From contig NZ_CANLDB010000003.1 in the NCBI RefSeq assembly GCF_947489365.1, positions 372,001 through 436,000 of the forward strand: a stretch of DNA of 64,000 nt, written 5' to 3'. Below are positions 33,619 through 43,133 of the stretch, piece by piece (position 1 is the stretch's first letter; each line of letters starts with the position of its first letter). The position numbers and the translations under genes are program-made. Under the pieces are notes generated by a model. The model was not told where the DNA came from. It did no database searches and saw only the letters and a list, made by a program, of their open reading frames with translations. Source of the stretch: an uncultured Nocardioides sp. Lineage in GTDB: Bacteria; Actinomycetota; Actinomycetes; Propionibacteriales; Nocardioidaceae.

Positions 33619-34307
33619 GGCGCGTCCGCCGCGGGGTCACCGCCCCGTCCCAGCCCCGCCTCGCGGGCGAGGATCACGGCGGCCGTGCGGTCGCCGACCC
33701 CGAGCTTCGTGAAGACCCGGGTGAGGGTGTTGCTGACCGTCTTCGGGGAGAGGAACAGGGCCCCCGCGATGGCGGACGTCGACCGCCCCCCGGCGAGCAG
33801 GTCCAGCACCTCCCGCTCGCGGTCGGTCAGCCCGGCGAAGGGCGGCGCGGGGCGTGCGGGGACCGGGTCGTCGCCGTCCAGGAACACCCCGACGCGGTCG
33901 GCGACGGCGCCGCCGAGGACGAGCTGGCCGGCGGCGACGGCCCGGATGGCGCCGAGGATCTCGTCCTGCTCGGACTCCTTCAGCAGGTAGCCGCGGGCGC
34001 CGGCGCGGAGGGCCGACCGGACGCCCGCGTCGTCGTCGACCATCGTGAGCACCAGCACCGCCGTCCCGGGTGTGCTCCCGCGGATCCGCCGGGTGGCCTC
34101 GATGCCGTCGATCCCGGGCATCCGCACGTCCATCAGGACGACGTCGGGACGGGTCAGCTGCACCTCGCGGACGGCCGCCTCGCCGTCGGCGGCGGTCCCC
34201 ACCACCTGCACGCCCGGGAGCGTGTCGAGCAGCGCCCGCAGCCCGCGACGCACCACCGGGTGGTCGTCCGCCAGGACCACCCGGACCGGGTCCGGAGGCT
34301 GCTCCAC
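33615..34307 (-). CDS. NarL/LuxR-family response regulator
   Basis: This 230-aa regulator has a receiver domain ([13 protein letters not shown]; phospho-acceptor Asp in [13 protein letters not shown]; Lys in [10 protein letters not shown]) and a LuxR helix-turn-helix ([35 protein letters not shown]). GTG 34307 gives a standard N-terminus. It is divergent from the small membrane protein at 34478, a likely target. Confidence 0.87.
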   Translation of the reverse strand: MEQPPDPVRVVLADDHPVVRRGLRALLDTLPGVQVVGTAADGEAAVREVQLTRPDVVLMDVRMPGIDGIEATRRIRGSTPGTAVLVLTMVDDDAGVRSALRAGARGYLLKESEQDEILGAIRAVAAGQLVLGGAVADRVGVFLDGDDPVPARPAPPFAGLTDREREVLDLLAGGRSTSAIAGALFLSPKTVSNTLTRVFTKLGVGDRTAAVILAREAGLGRGGDPAADAP

Positions 34308-34477
34308 CGGTCCATCATCGCGCGGGTGGGGCCCGGGAGCGCGGGAAGAACGTCCCGGTCCCGGAGGGGCCGTCGGGAGCGAGGATGGGAAGCAGCGCCC
34401 TCCCGGTGCGGGCGGGCGCGACGGAGTCTCGGTCCACCGCCGGTCAGCGGGACCGGCCCGTCCCTCCAGGAGCCCCC

Positions 34478-34882
34478 ATGAGCACCAGCGCCCACCCCGA
34501 CTCACGGGCCGTCCGCGGCCTCGACGACCGCCTGTCCCTCTCCCGCGCGCAGCGGACGGGACTCGTGATCGGCGGCCTGATGAGCGTCGTCAGCCTCGTC
34601 CCCGTCCCGACGCCGGAGGGCGAGACCGGACCGCCGCTCGCGATCCTGGTCCTCGTCGTCGCCCTGGGCGTGATCGGCACCGTGGCCACCGTCGCCGCGT
34701 GGCGGACGCGCTCCCGGGTCTGGCTGCGGGTCCTCGCCGGGGCGCTGGTGGTCAACGCCGTCTCGTCGCTGCCGGCGTTCTTCGTGCCGGACGTGCCGAC
34801 CCCCCTGGTGGTCTTCGCCGCCGCGGGGGTGGTCCTCACCCTGGTCGTCGTCGTCCTGCTCTTCTCGGGTCGGCGCCGCTAG
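34478..34882 (+). CDS. Small membrane protein divergent from two-component system
   Basis: This 134-aa protein has four hydrophobic helices (residues about 30-45, 52-72, 82-100, 108-128) and a hydrophilic N-terminus. CAGGAG precedes the ATG by 5 nt. No family was recognised. The 170-bp gap to the response regulator gene holds both promoters, so it may be controlled by that system. Confidence 0.6.
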   Translation: MSTSAHPDSRAVRGLDDRLSLSRAQRTGLVIGGLMSVVSLVPVPTPEGETGPPLAILVLVVALGVIGTVATVAAWRTRSRVWLRVLAGALVVNAVSSLPAFFVPDVPTPLVVFAAAGVVLTLVVVVLLFSGRRR

Positions 34883-34979
34883 GGGGTGGCGGGTGCACGC
34901 CCCGGTGGTGCCATTCGTCACGGGGGACCGATGAGACGAGGCACTGCCGGGGCGGCGTGGTCGGCGCGAGGCTCGGGTC

Positions 34980-35210
34980 ATGAGCCTGATCTCCGACATG
35001 AACGCCCTCCGCCCCCTCCCGACCGTGGCCCGCGAGGCGCGCGCCTTCGCCGCCAACGTGGCCTTCGCGCTCCTCGTCCTGGGCGCCCTCTGGGCCTTCG
35101 AGGTGCCCCTGCTGCTGCCGTCCGTGGTCATCGGGGTCCTCGTCGCCCTGCTGGGGGCCCGCCTCGCCTTCCGCGCCGTCCGGGGCGATCGCGGGTCCGA
35201 CGCCGCCTGA
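34980..35210 (+). CDS. Small two-helix membrane protein
   Basis: This 76-aa protein has hydrophobic stretches at residues about 25-40 and 45-63 and a basic C-terminal end (RAVRGDRG). It is high in Ala and Leu. No family was recognised. It lies between the two-component locus and hutH. Confidence 0.5.
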   Translation: MSLISDMNALRPLPTVAREARAFAANVAFALLVLGALWAFEVPLLLPSVVIGVLVALLGARLAFRAVRGDRGSDAA

Positions 35211-35213
35211 CCG

Positions 35214-35229
35214 GTCTCACATCCGAGAC
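35214..35229. promoter_or_regulatory. Palindrome GTCTCACATCCGAGAC upstream of hutH
   Basis: The arms GTCTC and GAGAC flank a 6-bp centre, 48 bp before the hutH start and 3 bp after the preceding stop. The same 16-mer with one change lies at 57351-57366. It may be an operator or a short terminator stem. Confidence 0.35.
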
Positions 35230-35276
35230 AGCACCGGGCCGTCGGTGCTGGTGGCCGGGGCTGCCGCGGGTGTGCC

Positions 35277-36872
35277 ATGGGACACGTGAGCACAGCCACG
35301 CACGAGACCACGGTCGACGTCGGCCCCGGACCCGTCACCCCCGCCCAGCTGGTCGCGGTCGCCCGCGGCGGCGCCGCCGTCCGGCTGACCGAGGACGCGC
35401 ACGCCGCCCTCGACCGCGGCCGCGCGGTCGTCGAGGAGCTGGCCGCGGGGGAGACCCCGGCGTACGGCATCTCGACCGGCTTCGGCGCGCTGGCCACCCG
35501 CCACATCCCCGCCGACATGCGGGCGAAGCTCCAGCGCTCCCTGGTCCGCAGCCACGCCGCCGGCTCCGGCCCGGAGGTCGAGCGGGAGGTCGTCCGCGGC
35601 CTCATGCTGCTGCGCCTCTCGACGCTCGCGACCGGCCACACCGGCGTACGGCGGGTCACGGCGCAGCTGCTCGCCGACCTGCTGAGCCACGGCATCACGC
35701 CCGTGGTCCGGGAGTTCGGCTCGCTCGGCTGCTCCGGCGACCTCGCGCCGCTCAGCCACTGCGCGCTGGCGCTGATCGGCGAGGGCGAGGTCCGGGACGC
35801 CGACGGCGTCCTGATGCCCGCCGCCGAGGCGCTCGCCGCCGCCGGCCTGGAGCCCGTCGAGCTCGCCGCCAAGGAGGGCCTCGCGCTCATCAACGGCACC
35901 GACGGCATGCTCGCGATGCTCGTCCTGGCGATCCACGACCTGCGGGTGCTCCTGCGCTCCGCGGACGTCGCGGCGGCCATGAGCGTCGAGGGCCAGCTCG
36001 CCACCGACCGCGTGTTCGCCGCCGAGCTGATGGCGCTGCGACCCCAGCCCGGGCAGGCCGCCAGCGCCGCCAACCTCGTCGCGATCCTGACGGACTCCGG
36101 CGTCGTCGCCTCCCACCGGGGCCCCGACTGCCACCGCGTCCAGGACGCCTACTCCCTGCGCTGCTCGCCCCAGGTCCACGGCGCCGCCCGTGACACCCTC
36201 GACCACGCCGACCGCATCGCCGGCTGGGAGCTCGCGAGCGTCGTCGACAACCCGATGGTGCTGTTCGGCGAGGACGGCGACGACACGCTCCGAGGGGGCC
36301 GCGTCGAGTCCAACGGCAACTTCCACGGCGCCCCCGTCGCCCAGGTCCTCGACTTCCTCGCCATCGCCGCGGCGGACGTCGCCGGCATCAGCGAGCGTCG
36401 TACCGACCGCTTCCTCGACCGGAACCGCAGCCACGACCTGCCGCCGTTCCTCGCCGACGACCCCGGAGTCGACTCCGGGCTGATGATCGCCCAGTACACG
36501 CAGGCCGCGGTCGTCTCCGAGCTCAAGCGGCTCGCCGTCCCGGCCAGCGTCGACTCGATCCCCTCCTCGGCCATGCAGGAGGACCACGTCTCCATGGGGT
36601 GGGGCGCGGCCCGCAAGCTGCGCCGCTCCGTCGACGGCCTCGCCCGGGTCGTCGCCATCGAGACCATGACCGCCGCCCGGGCGCTCGACCTGCGGGCGCC
36701 GCTCACGCCGTCCCCGGCCACCGCCGCCGTCGTCCGCCTGCTCCGCGAGCACGGCGTCGAGGGCCCCGGACCCGACCGCCACCTCTCGCCGGAGATCGAG
36801 GCCAGCGTCGCGCTGGTCGCCTCCGGCGCCGTCCTCGACGCCGTCACCGCCACGATCGGAGAACTTCGATGA
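35277..36872 (+). CDS. hutH: Histidine ammonia-lyase
   Basis: This 531-aa enzyme removes ammonia from L-histidine to give urocanate. The MIO-forming triad is Cys-Ser-Gly in [17 protein letters not shown] (about residue 158), a known alternative to Ala-Ser-Gly. Other catalytic parts are intact: [10 protein letters not shown] (Tyr), NGTDGML (Asn), [14 protein letters not shown] (Tyr/Arg), DNPMV and [11 protein letters not shown] 35277 or GTG 35286 could start it. hutU follows with a 4-nt overlap. This is the only lyase homologue in the window that can form MIO. Confidence 0.93.
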   Translation: MGHVSTATHETTVDVGPGPVTPAQLVAVARGGAAVRLTEDAHAALDRGRAVVEELAAGETPAYGISTGFGALATRHIPADMRAKLQRSLVRSHAAGSGPEVEREVVRGLMLLRLSTLATGHTGVRRVTAQLLADLLSHGITPVVREFGSLGCSGDLAPLSHCALALIGEGEVRDADGVLMPAAEALAAAGLEPVELAAKEGLALINGTDGMLAMLVLAIHDLRVLLRSADVAAAMSVEGQLATDRVFAAELMALRPQPGQAASAANLVAILTDSGVVASHRGPDCHRVQDAYSLRCSPQVHGAARDTLDHADRIAGWELASVVDNPMVLFGEDGDDTLRGGRVESNGNFHGAPVAQVLDFLAIAAADVAGISERRTDRFLDRNRSHDLPPFLADDPGVDSGLMIAQYTQAAVVSELKRLAVPASVDSIPSSAMQEDHVSMGWGAARKLRRSVDGLARVVAIETMTAARALDLRAPLTPSPATAAVVRLLREHGVEGPGPDRHLSPEIEASVALVASGAVLDAVTATIGELR

Positions 36873-38560
36873 GCACCCCGACGACCCCGCCCAACTCGCT
36901 CCTCAGCACCGAGGGTGCCCGGCCGGTCCGCGCCGCCCGCGGCACCGAGCTGACCTGCAAGTCCTGGGAGACCGAGGCAGCGCTGCGGATGCTGATGAAC
37001 AACCTCGACCCCGAGGTGGCCGAGGACCCCGACCACCTCGTCGTGTACGGCGGCACCGGCCGCGCCGCCCGCTCCTGGGAGGCGTACGACGCCCTCGTCG
37101 CCACCCTGCAAAGCCTCGAGGACGACGAGACGATGCTCGTGCAGTCCGGCAAGCCCGTCGGCGTCATGCGCACCCACGCCCACGCGCCGCGCGTGCTGAT
37201 CGCCAACTCCAACCTGGTCGGCGACTGGGCCACCTGGGAGGAGTTCCGGCGCCTCGAGGAGCTCGGGCTCACGATGTACGGCCAGATGACCGCCGGGTCC
37301 TGGATCTACATCGGCACCCAGGGCATCCTCCAGGGCACCTTCGAGACCTTCGCCGCCGTCGCCGACAAGTCGTTCGGCGGCACCCTGGCCGGCACCATCA
37401 CCCTCACCGCCGGGCTCGGCGGCATGGGCGGCGCGCAGCCGCTCGCGGTGACCATGAACGACGGCGTCGCGCTCTGCGTCGAGGTCGACCCGGCCCGCAT
37501 CGCGCGGCGCATCGAGCACCGCTACCTCGACGTCGAGGCCCGCGACCTCGACCACGCCCTGGAGCTCGCGATCGAGGCGCGGGACGCCCGCCGTCCGCTG
37601 TCGATCGGCCTGCTCGGCAACGCCGCCGAGGTCTTCCCGGCCCTGCTCGAGCGGAACGCCCCGATCGACGTCGTCACCGACCAGACCTCCGCGCACGACC
37701 CGCTGTCCTACCTGCCGACCGGTGTCGCCTTCGAGGACTGGAAGGACGACCGCGACCGCGACCCGGAGGGCTTCACCAAGGACGCGCAGGCCTCCATGGC
37801 CGCCCACGTCCGGGCGATGGTCGAGTTCGCGGACGCCGGCGCCGAGGTCTTCGACTACGGCAACTCCATCCGCGACGAGGCCCGCAAGGGCGGCTACGAC
37901 CGGGCCTTCGAGTTCCCGGGCTTCGTGCCGGCGTACATCCGTCCGCAGTTCTGCGAGGGGCGTGGCCCCTTCCGCTGGGTGGCGCTGTCCGGCGACCCCG
38001 CCGACATCGCCGCGACCGACCGCGCCGTCCTCGAGCTGTTCCCCGAGGACGAGAAGCTGCGCCGCTGGCTGACGATGGCCGGCGAGAAGGTCCACTTCCA
38101 GGGCCTGCCCGCCCGCATCTGCTGGCTCGGGTACGGCGAGCGCCACCTCGCCGGGCTGAAGTTCAACGAGATGGTCGCCTCCGGTGAGCTCAAGGCACCG
38201 GTCGTCATCGGCCGCGACCACCTCGACTGCGGGTCGGTCGCCTCGCCGTACCGCGAGACCGAGGCCATGCTCGACGGCTCCGACGCGATCGCCGACTGGC
38301 CGCTGCTCAACGCGATGGTCGCCACCGCGTCCGGCGCCTCCTGGGTCTCCCTGCACCACGGCGGCGGCGTCGGCATCGGCCGCTCGATCCACTCCGGCCA
38401 GGTCTGCGTGGCCGACGGCTCCGAGCTCGCCCGCGCCCGGCTCGAGGCCGTGCTGACCAACGACCCCGGCATGGGTGTCATCCGCCACGCCGACGCTGGC
38501 TACGACCGCGCCCGCGAGGTGGCCGCCCAGCGGGGCGTGCGCATCCCACTGGGAGGCTGA
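36869..38560 (+). CDS. hutU: Urocanate hydratase
   Basis: This 563-aa NAD+-dependent enzyme converts urocanate to 4-imidazolone-5-propionate. Recognisable segments are [20 protein letters not shown] (NAD site), [28 protein letters not shown] and [19 protein letters not shown], which holds the conserved Cys region. The full family length is present. Its ATG overlaps the hutH stop. The next gene follows after a 4-nt gap. Confidence 0.95.
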   Translation: MSTPTTPPNSLLSTEGARPVRAARGTELTCKSWETEAALRMLMNNLDPEVAEDPDHLVVYGGTGRAARSWEAYDALVATLQSLEDDETMLVQSGKPVGVMRTHAHAPRVLIANSNLVGDWATWEEFRRLEELGLTMYGQMTAGSWIYIGTQGILQGTFETFAAVADKSFGGTLAGTITLTAGLGGMGGAQPLAVTMNDGVALCVEVDPARIARRIEHRYLDVEARDLDHALELAIEARDARRPLSIGLLGNAAEVFPALLERNAPIDVVTDQTSAHDPLSYLPTGVAFEDWKDDRDRDPEGFTKDAQASMAAHVRAMVEFADAGAEVFDYGNSIRDEARKGGYDRAFEFPGFVPAYIRPQFCEGRGPFRWVALSGDPADIAATDRAVLELFPEDEKLRRWLTMAGEKVHFQGLPARICWLGYGERHLAGLKFNEMVASGELKAPVVIGRDHLDCGSVASPYRETEAMLDGSDAIADWPLLNAMVATASGASWVSLHHGGGVGIGRSIHSGQVCVADGSELARARLEAVLTNDPGMGVIRHADAGYDRAREVAAQRGVRIPLGG

Positions 38561-38564
38561 CCCC

Positions 38565-39578
38565 ATGAGCGATCCCCTCTGGCTGCGGTTCCTCTCCGGA
38601 CCGGACGTCGACGCCCTGGCGCCGACGCCGGCCGAGGTCGTCGACGCCTGCGAGGCCGTCGTCGCGGCGCACGGCCGCGGCGAGACCGTGTTCGAGCCGC
38701 GCACCCACCTCGTGCCCGACAACGGCGGCCGTGGGCACTTCAACGTGCTGCGCGGCAGCGTCACCACGCTCGGCGAGCAGGGCGTCGCCGGGGTCAAGGT
38801 GGTCGGCGACTACGTCGACAACTACACCGTCGGCCTGCCCAGCGAGCTCGCGCTGCTCACGCTGTACGACCCCCTCACCGGGGTGCCCGCCGCGATCCTC
38901 GACGCCACCTGGATCACCGAGGTCCGCACCGGCGCCATGACCGCGGTCGGTGCGCGGCGGCTCGCCCGGTCCGACGCCAAGGTGCTCGGTCACCTCGGCG
39001 CGCGCGGGACGGCGTACGCGAACATCGTGATGCTCGACGCGATGTTCGACCTCGACGAGATCCGGGTGACGAGCCGCCGCCCGGAGTCGCGGGAGGCGTT
39101 CGCCGAGCGGCTGCGCGCCGACCTCGACACCCCCGTCGTGGTCACGGAGTCCACCGAGGCGACTCTCGACGGCGCCGACATCGCGGTGGAGGCCACCCGC
39201 CTGGTCGAGCCCGCGCCGCTGATCACCACCGACCTGCTGAAGGAGGGGTCGCTGCTCGTGCCGTACGGCACCGTCTCCGCGCTGGCCCCCGACCTGCTGG
39301 ACGTCGTGGACAAGGTCGTCGTCGACGACTGGCGGGAGGCGCAGTCCGGCGAGTTCGGTGCGCTGCGGCCCCACCTCCGCTCCGGGGCGCTCACCGCCGA
39401 GACGCTGCACGCGGAGCTGGGCGCCGTCGTCACCGGCGAGCGGCCGGGCCGGGAGTCCGACGCCGAGCGGATCCTGTTCTGGCACCGCGGGCTGTCGATC
39501 CTCGACGTCGCCGTCGGCCACCTGCTGCTGCAGCGCGCGGAGGCCGCGGACGTCGGGACGATGGTGCGCTACCGGTGA
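38565..39578 (+). CDS. Ornithine cyclodeaminase/mu-crystallin family protein in hut operon
   Basis: This 337-aa NAD(P)-dependent enzyme has the OCD signature in GVAGVKVVGDYVDNY, LDATWITEVRTGAMTAVGARRLA and the Rossmann segment VLGHLGARGTAYANIVML, where GLGARG-like glycine spacing binds the nucleotide. The family includes ornithine cyclodeaminase, alanine dehydrogenase and ketimine reductase (mu-crystallin). Such genes are not part of the standard Hut pathway. GGGAGG precedes its ATG by 8 nt, so it is translated in the same operon. The substrate is unknown; reduction of an imine or a thiazoline/oxazoline ring is plausible. Confidence 0.8.
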   Translation: MSDPLWLRFLSGPDVDALAPTPAEVVDACEAVVAAHGRGETVFEPRTHLVPDNGGRGHFNVLRGSVTTLGEQGVAGVKVVGDYVDNYTVGLPSELALLTLYDPLTGVPAAILDATWITEVRTGAMTAVGARRLARSDAKVLGHLGARGTAYANIVMLDAMFDLDEIRVTSRRPESREAFAERLRADLDTPVVVTESTEATLDGADIAVEATRLVEPAPLITTDLLKEGSLLVPYGTVSALAPDLLDVVDKVVVDDWREAQSGEFGALRPHLRSGALTAETLHAELGAVVTGERPGRESDAERILFWHRGLSILDVAVGHLLLQRAEAADVGTMVRYR

Positions 39579-39585
39579 CCCACCG

Positions 39586-41046
39586 GTGAGCCCGTCGACG
39601 GGGGAGTCCCTCGACGTCGCCCGGCCCGACGACCTCGACGCCGCCGCGATCCTCGAGGTCGCCCGCGGGGCCGACGTCGAGCTGGCGCCCGACCTGCTGA
39701 CGACCCTGCGCGGACGCCGCGACGAGGTGCTGTCCGCGCTCGCCGGCGGCACCCCGGCGTACGGCGTCTCCACCGGGATGGGCGCGCTCGCGGACGTCGA
39801 GCTCTCCTCCGAGGAGCAGACCGACCACTCGGCGCGCCTCATGCTCGCGCGCGCCGTCGGGGGACCGCCCTGGCTCGAGCCGAGGGAGACCCGCGCGCTG
39901 CTCGCGGTGCGGCTGCGGACCTTCCTGTCCGGGGACGCGGGCGTCTCGGCCGACCTCTGCGGCTGGCTCGCCGCGCTGCTCGTGGACGGCGCCGTCCCCG
40001 CCGTCCCCCGGACCGGGTCCGGCGCGGCCGGCGAGATCATCCCGTTGGCCCACGCGTTCGGCCACCTCGCCGGCGTCGGACGCTGGCTCGGCCGTGCCCC
40101 GCGGGTGGGGCCGGTCGCGCTGGGCCCCAAGGAGGGCCTGTCGCTGCTGCAGGGCACGCCCGTCGCGACCGCGCTCGCCCTGCTCCGCGCCGACGACGTA
40201 CGACGGGCCGCCGCGCTGGAGACCCGGCTCGCGGCCGCGCAGGTCGCCCTCGTCGGGGCCAGCCGCGACCCGTACGCCCCGCCGCTCGCCCGCGGTGACC
40301 GCGTCCTGGCCGGCGTCCTGTCCGAGCTCGCCGCGGCCCTCCCGCCCGTCACGCCCACCGCCCCGGTGAGGCGGCTGCAGGCGCCGGTGTCGTTCCGGGT
40401 CGTCGGACCCGTCCTGGCGCACCTCGCCCGGCAGGCCACGGCGCTCGACGGGGCGGTCGACCGTGCGCTCGGTGGCGTCACCGACTCCCCGGCGTGGCTG
40501 CCGGAGGACGGGACCTTCGTCGGCACCGCCGGCTTCCACGGCCTCGACCTCGCCGCCGGTCTCGACGGCCTGCGGGTCGCGCTCGCCCACACCGCCGCGG
40601 TCGGTGCGGCCCGGCTGCACCGGATGCTCGACCCGGTCGTCTCCGGGCTGCCCGCCCAGCTCTCCTCCGACCCGGGCCCGCACGGCGGGCTGGTCGCCGT
40701 CCACAAGCGCGCGGCGGCCGCCGTCCACGCGGTCTCGGGCTGGGCGTCCACGCCGCTCGGCCCGGTCGAGACCTCCGGGGGCCAGGAGGACGTGCAGACC
40801 TTCGCGCTGGAGGCCGCGGAGAAGCTGCGGCTCACCCTCGGCGCGGCCCGGGAGGTCCAGGCCTGCGGGCTCCTCGCCGTCCACCAGGCGCGGCTGCTCG
40901 CCCCCCACCTGCTCGCCGACGCCCCGCCCCCGCTGGCCTCGCTGCTCGACGAGCTCGCCGCCGTCCTGCCGGCGACCACCCTCGACCGCCCCTGGGGCGA
41001 GGACCTCCAGCACCTCCTCGACGGCCCGCTGCTCGCCGGTTCCTGA
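39586..41046 (+). CDS. Histidine-ammonia-lyase homologue lacking the MIO triad (AAG)
   Basis: This 486-aa protein aligns along its length with HutH but its MIO position reads GSGAAGEIIPLAH, so the Ser needed to build the 4-methylideneimidazol-5-one group is Ala. Other changes are Asn to Gln in KEGLSLLQGT, Asn to Ser in DSPAWLPEDG and loss of Tyr in QAPVSFR (Arg kept). YGVSTGMGAL and QEDVQTF are conserved. It cannot be a normal ammonia-lyase. MIO-free relatives such as ergothionase eliminate trimethylamine, so a betaine-type substrate is possible. GTG 39586 follows the OCD stop by 7 nt; it is the last gene of the hutHU operon. Confidence 0.75.
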   Translation: MSPSTGESLDVARPDDLDAAAILEVARGADVELAPDLLTTLRGRRDEVLSALAGGTPAYGVSTGMGALADVELSSEEQTDHSARLMLARAVGGPPWLEPRETRALLAVRLRTFLSGDAGVSADLCGWLAALLVDGAVPAVPRTGSGAAGEIIPLAHAFGHLAGVGRWLGRAPRVGPVALGPKEGLSLLQGTPVATALALLRADDVRRAAALETRLAAAQVALVGASRDPYAPPLARGDRVLAGVLSELAAALPPVTPTAPVRRLQAPVSFRVVGPVLAHLARQATALDGAVDRALGGVTDSPAWLPEDGTFVGTAGFHGLDLAAGLDGLRVALAHTAAVGAARLHRMLDPVVSGLPAQLSSDPGPHGGLVAVHKRAAAAVHAVSGWASTPLGPVETSGGQEDVQTFALEAAEKLRLTLGAAREVQACGLLAVHQARLLAPHLLADAPPPLASLLDELAAVLPATTLDRPWGEDLQHLLDGPLLAGS

Positions 41047-41060
41047 CTGGCCCCCTGCGC

Positions 41061-41125
41061 GGGTAGTCCCTGACGTTCCGACCGTGTGCGGGGCCGGATC
41101 GGGGTCGCACCGTCAGGGACTACCC
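41061..41125. terminator. Perfect 15-bp inverted repeat between convergent genes
   Basis: GGGTAGTCCCTGACG (41061-41075) and CGTCAGGGACTACCC (41111-41125) are exact reverse complements with a 35-nt loop. They lie just past the lyase-like stop and overlap the stop of the lacI-type gene. There is no T-tract. It is probably a bidirectional terminator or another short repeat element. Confidence 0.55.
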
Positions 41126-42130
41126 GGACCGTGGCCCCGTCGACCCGCGGACGACGAGCCGCGGGGCGATGGTGCTGCGGACGGGGGTGGTCTCGCCCTC
41201 GATGCTGGTGAGCAGCTGGCCGACGGCGGCGTCGACGACGCCGTCCGTCCCCCAGCTGATCGTGGTCAGGCCGGGGCCGACGAGGTCGGCGACGTCGAGG
41301 TCCTCGAACCCGACCACCGAGAGGTCGCCGGGGACCGCGAGCCCGCGCACCGCCGCGGCACGGAGCACCGCGAAGGCGAGCGAGTCGCTGAGGCAGAAGA
41401 CGGCGGTGACCCCGACCGCAGGACCCGTCAGGCTCGCCGCGAGGTGGTCGCGCAGCGCGGTGACGTCCGCGGACGCCGGGGGCGGGCGCAGCAGCTCGAC
41501 CTCGACCCCGACCCGCGCGGCGTGCCGTCGTACGAGGTGCTCGGCGGGCCGGTCCGGCGTGCTCGGCCGTGCCGGGAGCACCACGGCCACACGGCGGTGG
41601 CCGAGGGTGGCGAGGTGGTCGAAGACCTGCGCCATGCCCGCGTCGTTGTCGAACACGACCGCCCCGGCCGAGGGGGCGCGGGGGAGCCGCTCGCCGACGC
41701 AGACGACCGGGAACCGCTCCGCGACGTCGTACCAGTGCTCGGCGCCGGGGTCGAGCGGCGCCACGAGCAGGCCGTCGGGGCGCTGCTCGCGCAGCTTCTC
41801 CAGCAGGGCGCGCTCGCGGGACGGGTCGCCGTCCGCGTCCGCGACGACCGCGTGCCGCCCCCGCGCCATCAGGGCACGCGACAGGTCGACGGCGAGCCGC
41901 TGCTGCCACAGGTCCCGGGTCGAGCCGCAGAGCACCCCCACCGTCCCGGTCGAGCCGGTGGCGAGGGCGCGCGCGATCGGGTCGGCGTCGTACCCGAGCC
42001 GCTCGGCGGCCTGCCGCACCCGCTCGACGGTGGCGTCCGCGCCCCGCTGTCCGCGCAGCGCGTACGACGCCGTCGCGGGCGAGACGCCTGCGGCGACGGC
42101 GACGTCCTGCAGCGTCGGGCGCTTGACCAC
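41120..42130 (-). CDS. LacI-family transcriptional regulator
   Basis: This 336-aa repressor has the LacI helix-turn-helix (TLQDVAVAAGVSPATASYALRG, shown in part) and hinge, then a periplasmic-binding-like domain (GTVGVLCGSTRDLWQQRLA; GHRRVAVVLPARP; VFCLSDSLAFAVLRAA; VVGFEDLDVADLVGPGLTTI). GTG 42130 starts VVKRPTLQDVA. Two operators of the LacI consensus lie in the gap to the divergent amidohydrolase. It therefore probably represses that module and itself. The ligand is likely a small catabolite rather than a sugar, by context. Confidence 0.87.
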   Translation of the reverse strand: MVKRPTLQDVAVAAGVSPATASYALRGQRGADATVERVRQAAERLGYDADPIARALATGSTGTVGVLCGSTRDLWQQRLAVDLSRALMARGRHAVVADADGDPSRERALLEKLREQRPDGLLVAPLDPGAEHWYDVAERFPVVCVGERLPRAPSAGAVVFDNDAGMAQVFDHLATLGHRRVAVVLPARPSTPDRPAEHLVRRHAARVGVEVELLRPPPASADVTALRDHLAASLTGPAVGVTAVFCLSDSLAFAVLRAAAVRGLAVPGDLSVVGFEDLDVADLVGPGLTTISWGTDGVVDAAVGQLLTSIEGETTPVRSTIAPRLVVRGSTGPRSG

Positions 42131-42173
42131 CGCCTCATCGTAGGCGGCCGACGACGAGTTGACGTGACCCTGT

Positions 42174-42211
42174 GTGAAGCGCTTCACTTCTCCTGTTGTG
42201 AAGCGCTTCCC
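42174..42211. promoter_or_regulatory. Two LacI-type operators
   Basis: GTGAAGCGCTTCAC (42174-42187) is a perfect 14-bp palindrome with the CG-centred LacI/GalR core. GTGAAGCGCTTCCC (42198-42211) is a second copy with one changed base. The centres are 24 bp apart. The second copy contains the GTG start of the amidohydrolase. TTGACG at 42159 is a candidate -35. Confidence 0.8.
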
Positions 42212-43133
42212 ATCCTCCCCGCCGACCGTCCTCGACGTGCACCAGCACCTGTGGCCAGAGCCCCTCGTCGAGGCCCTGCGACGGCGGAGGAGCGCGCCCC
42301 GGCTCGAGGGCTGGGAGCTCCACCTCGACGGCGAACCCGCCTGCCCCGTCGACCCCGCCGCCCACGACCTCGCGGCCCGCCGCGCGACCGACCGGGCCGA
42401 CGGTGTCGACCTGACGCTGCTGTCGCTGTCCGCACCGCTCGGCATCGAGCGGCTCCCCGCCGCGGAGTCCGCGCCGCTGCTCGAGGCGTGGCACGGCCTC
42501 GCCGACCACCTCGACGACGGCCACGGGCTGTGGGCCGCGCCGCGGCTCGTCGAGCCCGACCCCTGCGAGCTCGCCGCCACGCTCGCCCACCCGAGGGTCC
42601 ACGGGCTCCAGGTCCCGGCCGACGCCCTGGCGACCCCGGGCCGCCTCGAGGCGCTGGCCCCGACGCTCGCCGTCGCCGAGGCCGCCGGGCTGCCGGTGCT
42701 CGTCCACCCCGGCCCCGCCGCGCCGACCGCCGAGGCGCTGCCCTCCTGGTGGCCGGCGCTGACGTCGTACGTCGCCCAGCAGGCCGCCGCCTGGCACGCC
42801 TGGCACGTCGCGGGCCGCGCCCTGCTGCCCACCCTCCGGGTCGTCTTCGTCGGCCTCGCCGGGCTCGCGCCGCTGCACCACGAGCGGCTGACGCAGCGGG
42901 GCGGGTCGCTGGGGGTGATCGACCCCGGCGTCTTCTACGAGACCTCCTCGTACGGCGGCCGCGCCGTCGACGCGATGGCCCGGGTCGTCGGCGTCGACCC
43001 GCTGGTCCTCGGCTCGGACCGCCCGTACGCCGTCGCCACCGACCTCGCCGCCGACCCCGGGCTGGGCGAGGCCTTCGCCCGCGCCGTCCGCTCCACCAAC
43101 CCGCTCCACCTGCTGCAGGGAGGCCCCCGATGA
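42198..43133 (+). CDS. Amidohydrolase-2 family metal-dependent hydrolase, copy 1
   Basis: This 311-aa TIM-barrel protein belongs to the Amidohydrolase_2/ACMSD-like group. Metal ligands are expected in VLDVHQHLWPE (HxH), LPVLVHPGP (His), LHHERL and VLGSDRPYA (Asp). The substrate is unknown; the family includes hydrolases and decarboxylases. GTG 42198 lies inside a LacI operator; GTG 42174 is an alternative with eight more codons. A cupin gene overlaps its stop by 4 nt. A close paralogue of the pair lies at 52417-53895. Confidence 0.78.
   Translation: MKRFPSSPPTVLDVHQHLWPEPLVEALRRRRSAPRLEGWELHLDGEPACPVDPAAHDLAARRATDRADGVDLTLLSLSAPLGIERLPAAESAPLLEAWHGLADHLDDGHGLWAAPRLVEPDPCELAATLAHPRVHGLQVPADALATPGRLEALAPTLAVAEAAGLPVLVHPGPAAPTAEALPSWWPALTSYVAQQAAAWHAWHVAGRALLPTLRVVFVGLAGLAPLHHERLTQRGGSLGVIDPGVFYETSSYGGRAVDAMARVVGVDPLVLGSDRPYAVATDLAADPGLGEAFARAVRSTNPLHLLQGGPR

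Noticed and set aside
36149..38797. 882-codon open frame on - strand over hutH/hutU
   Set aside because: Shadow of hutU and hutH codons; Arg/Ala/Gly/Val-biased, no motif.
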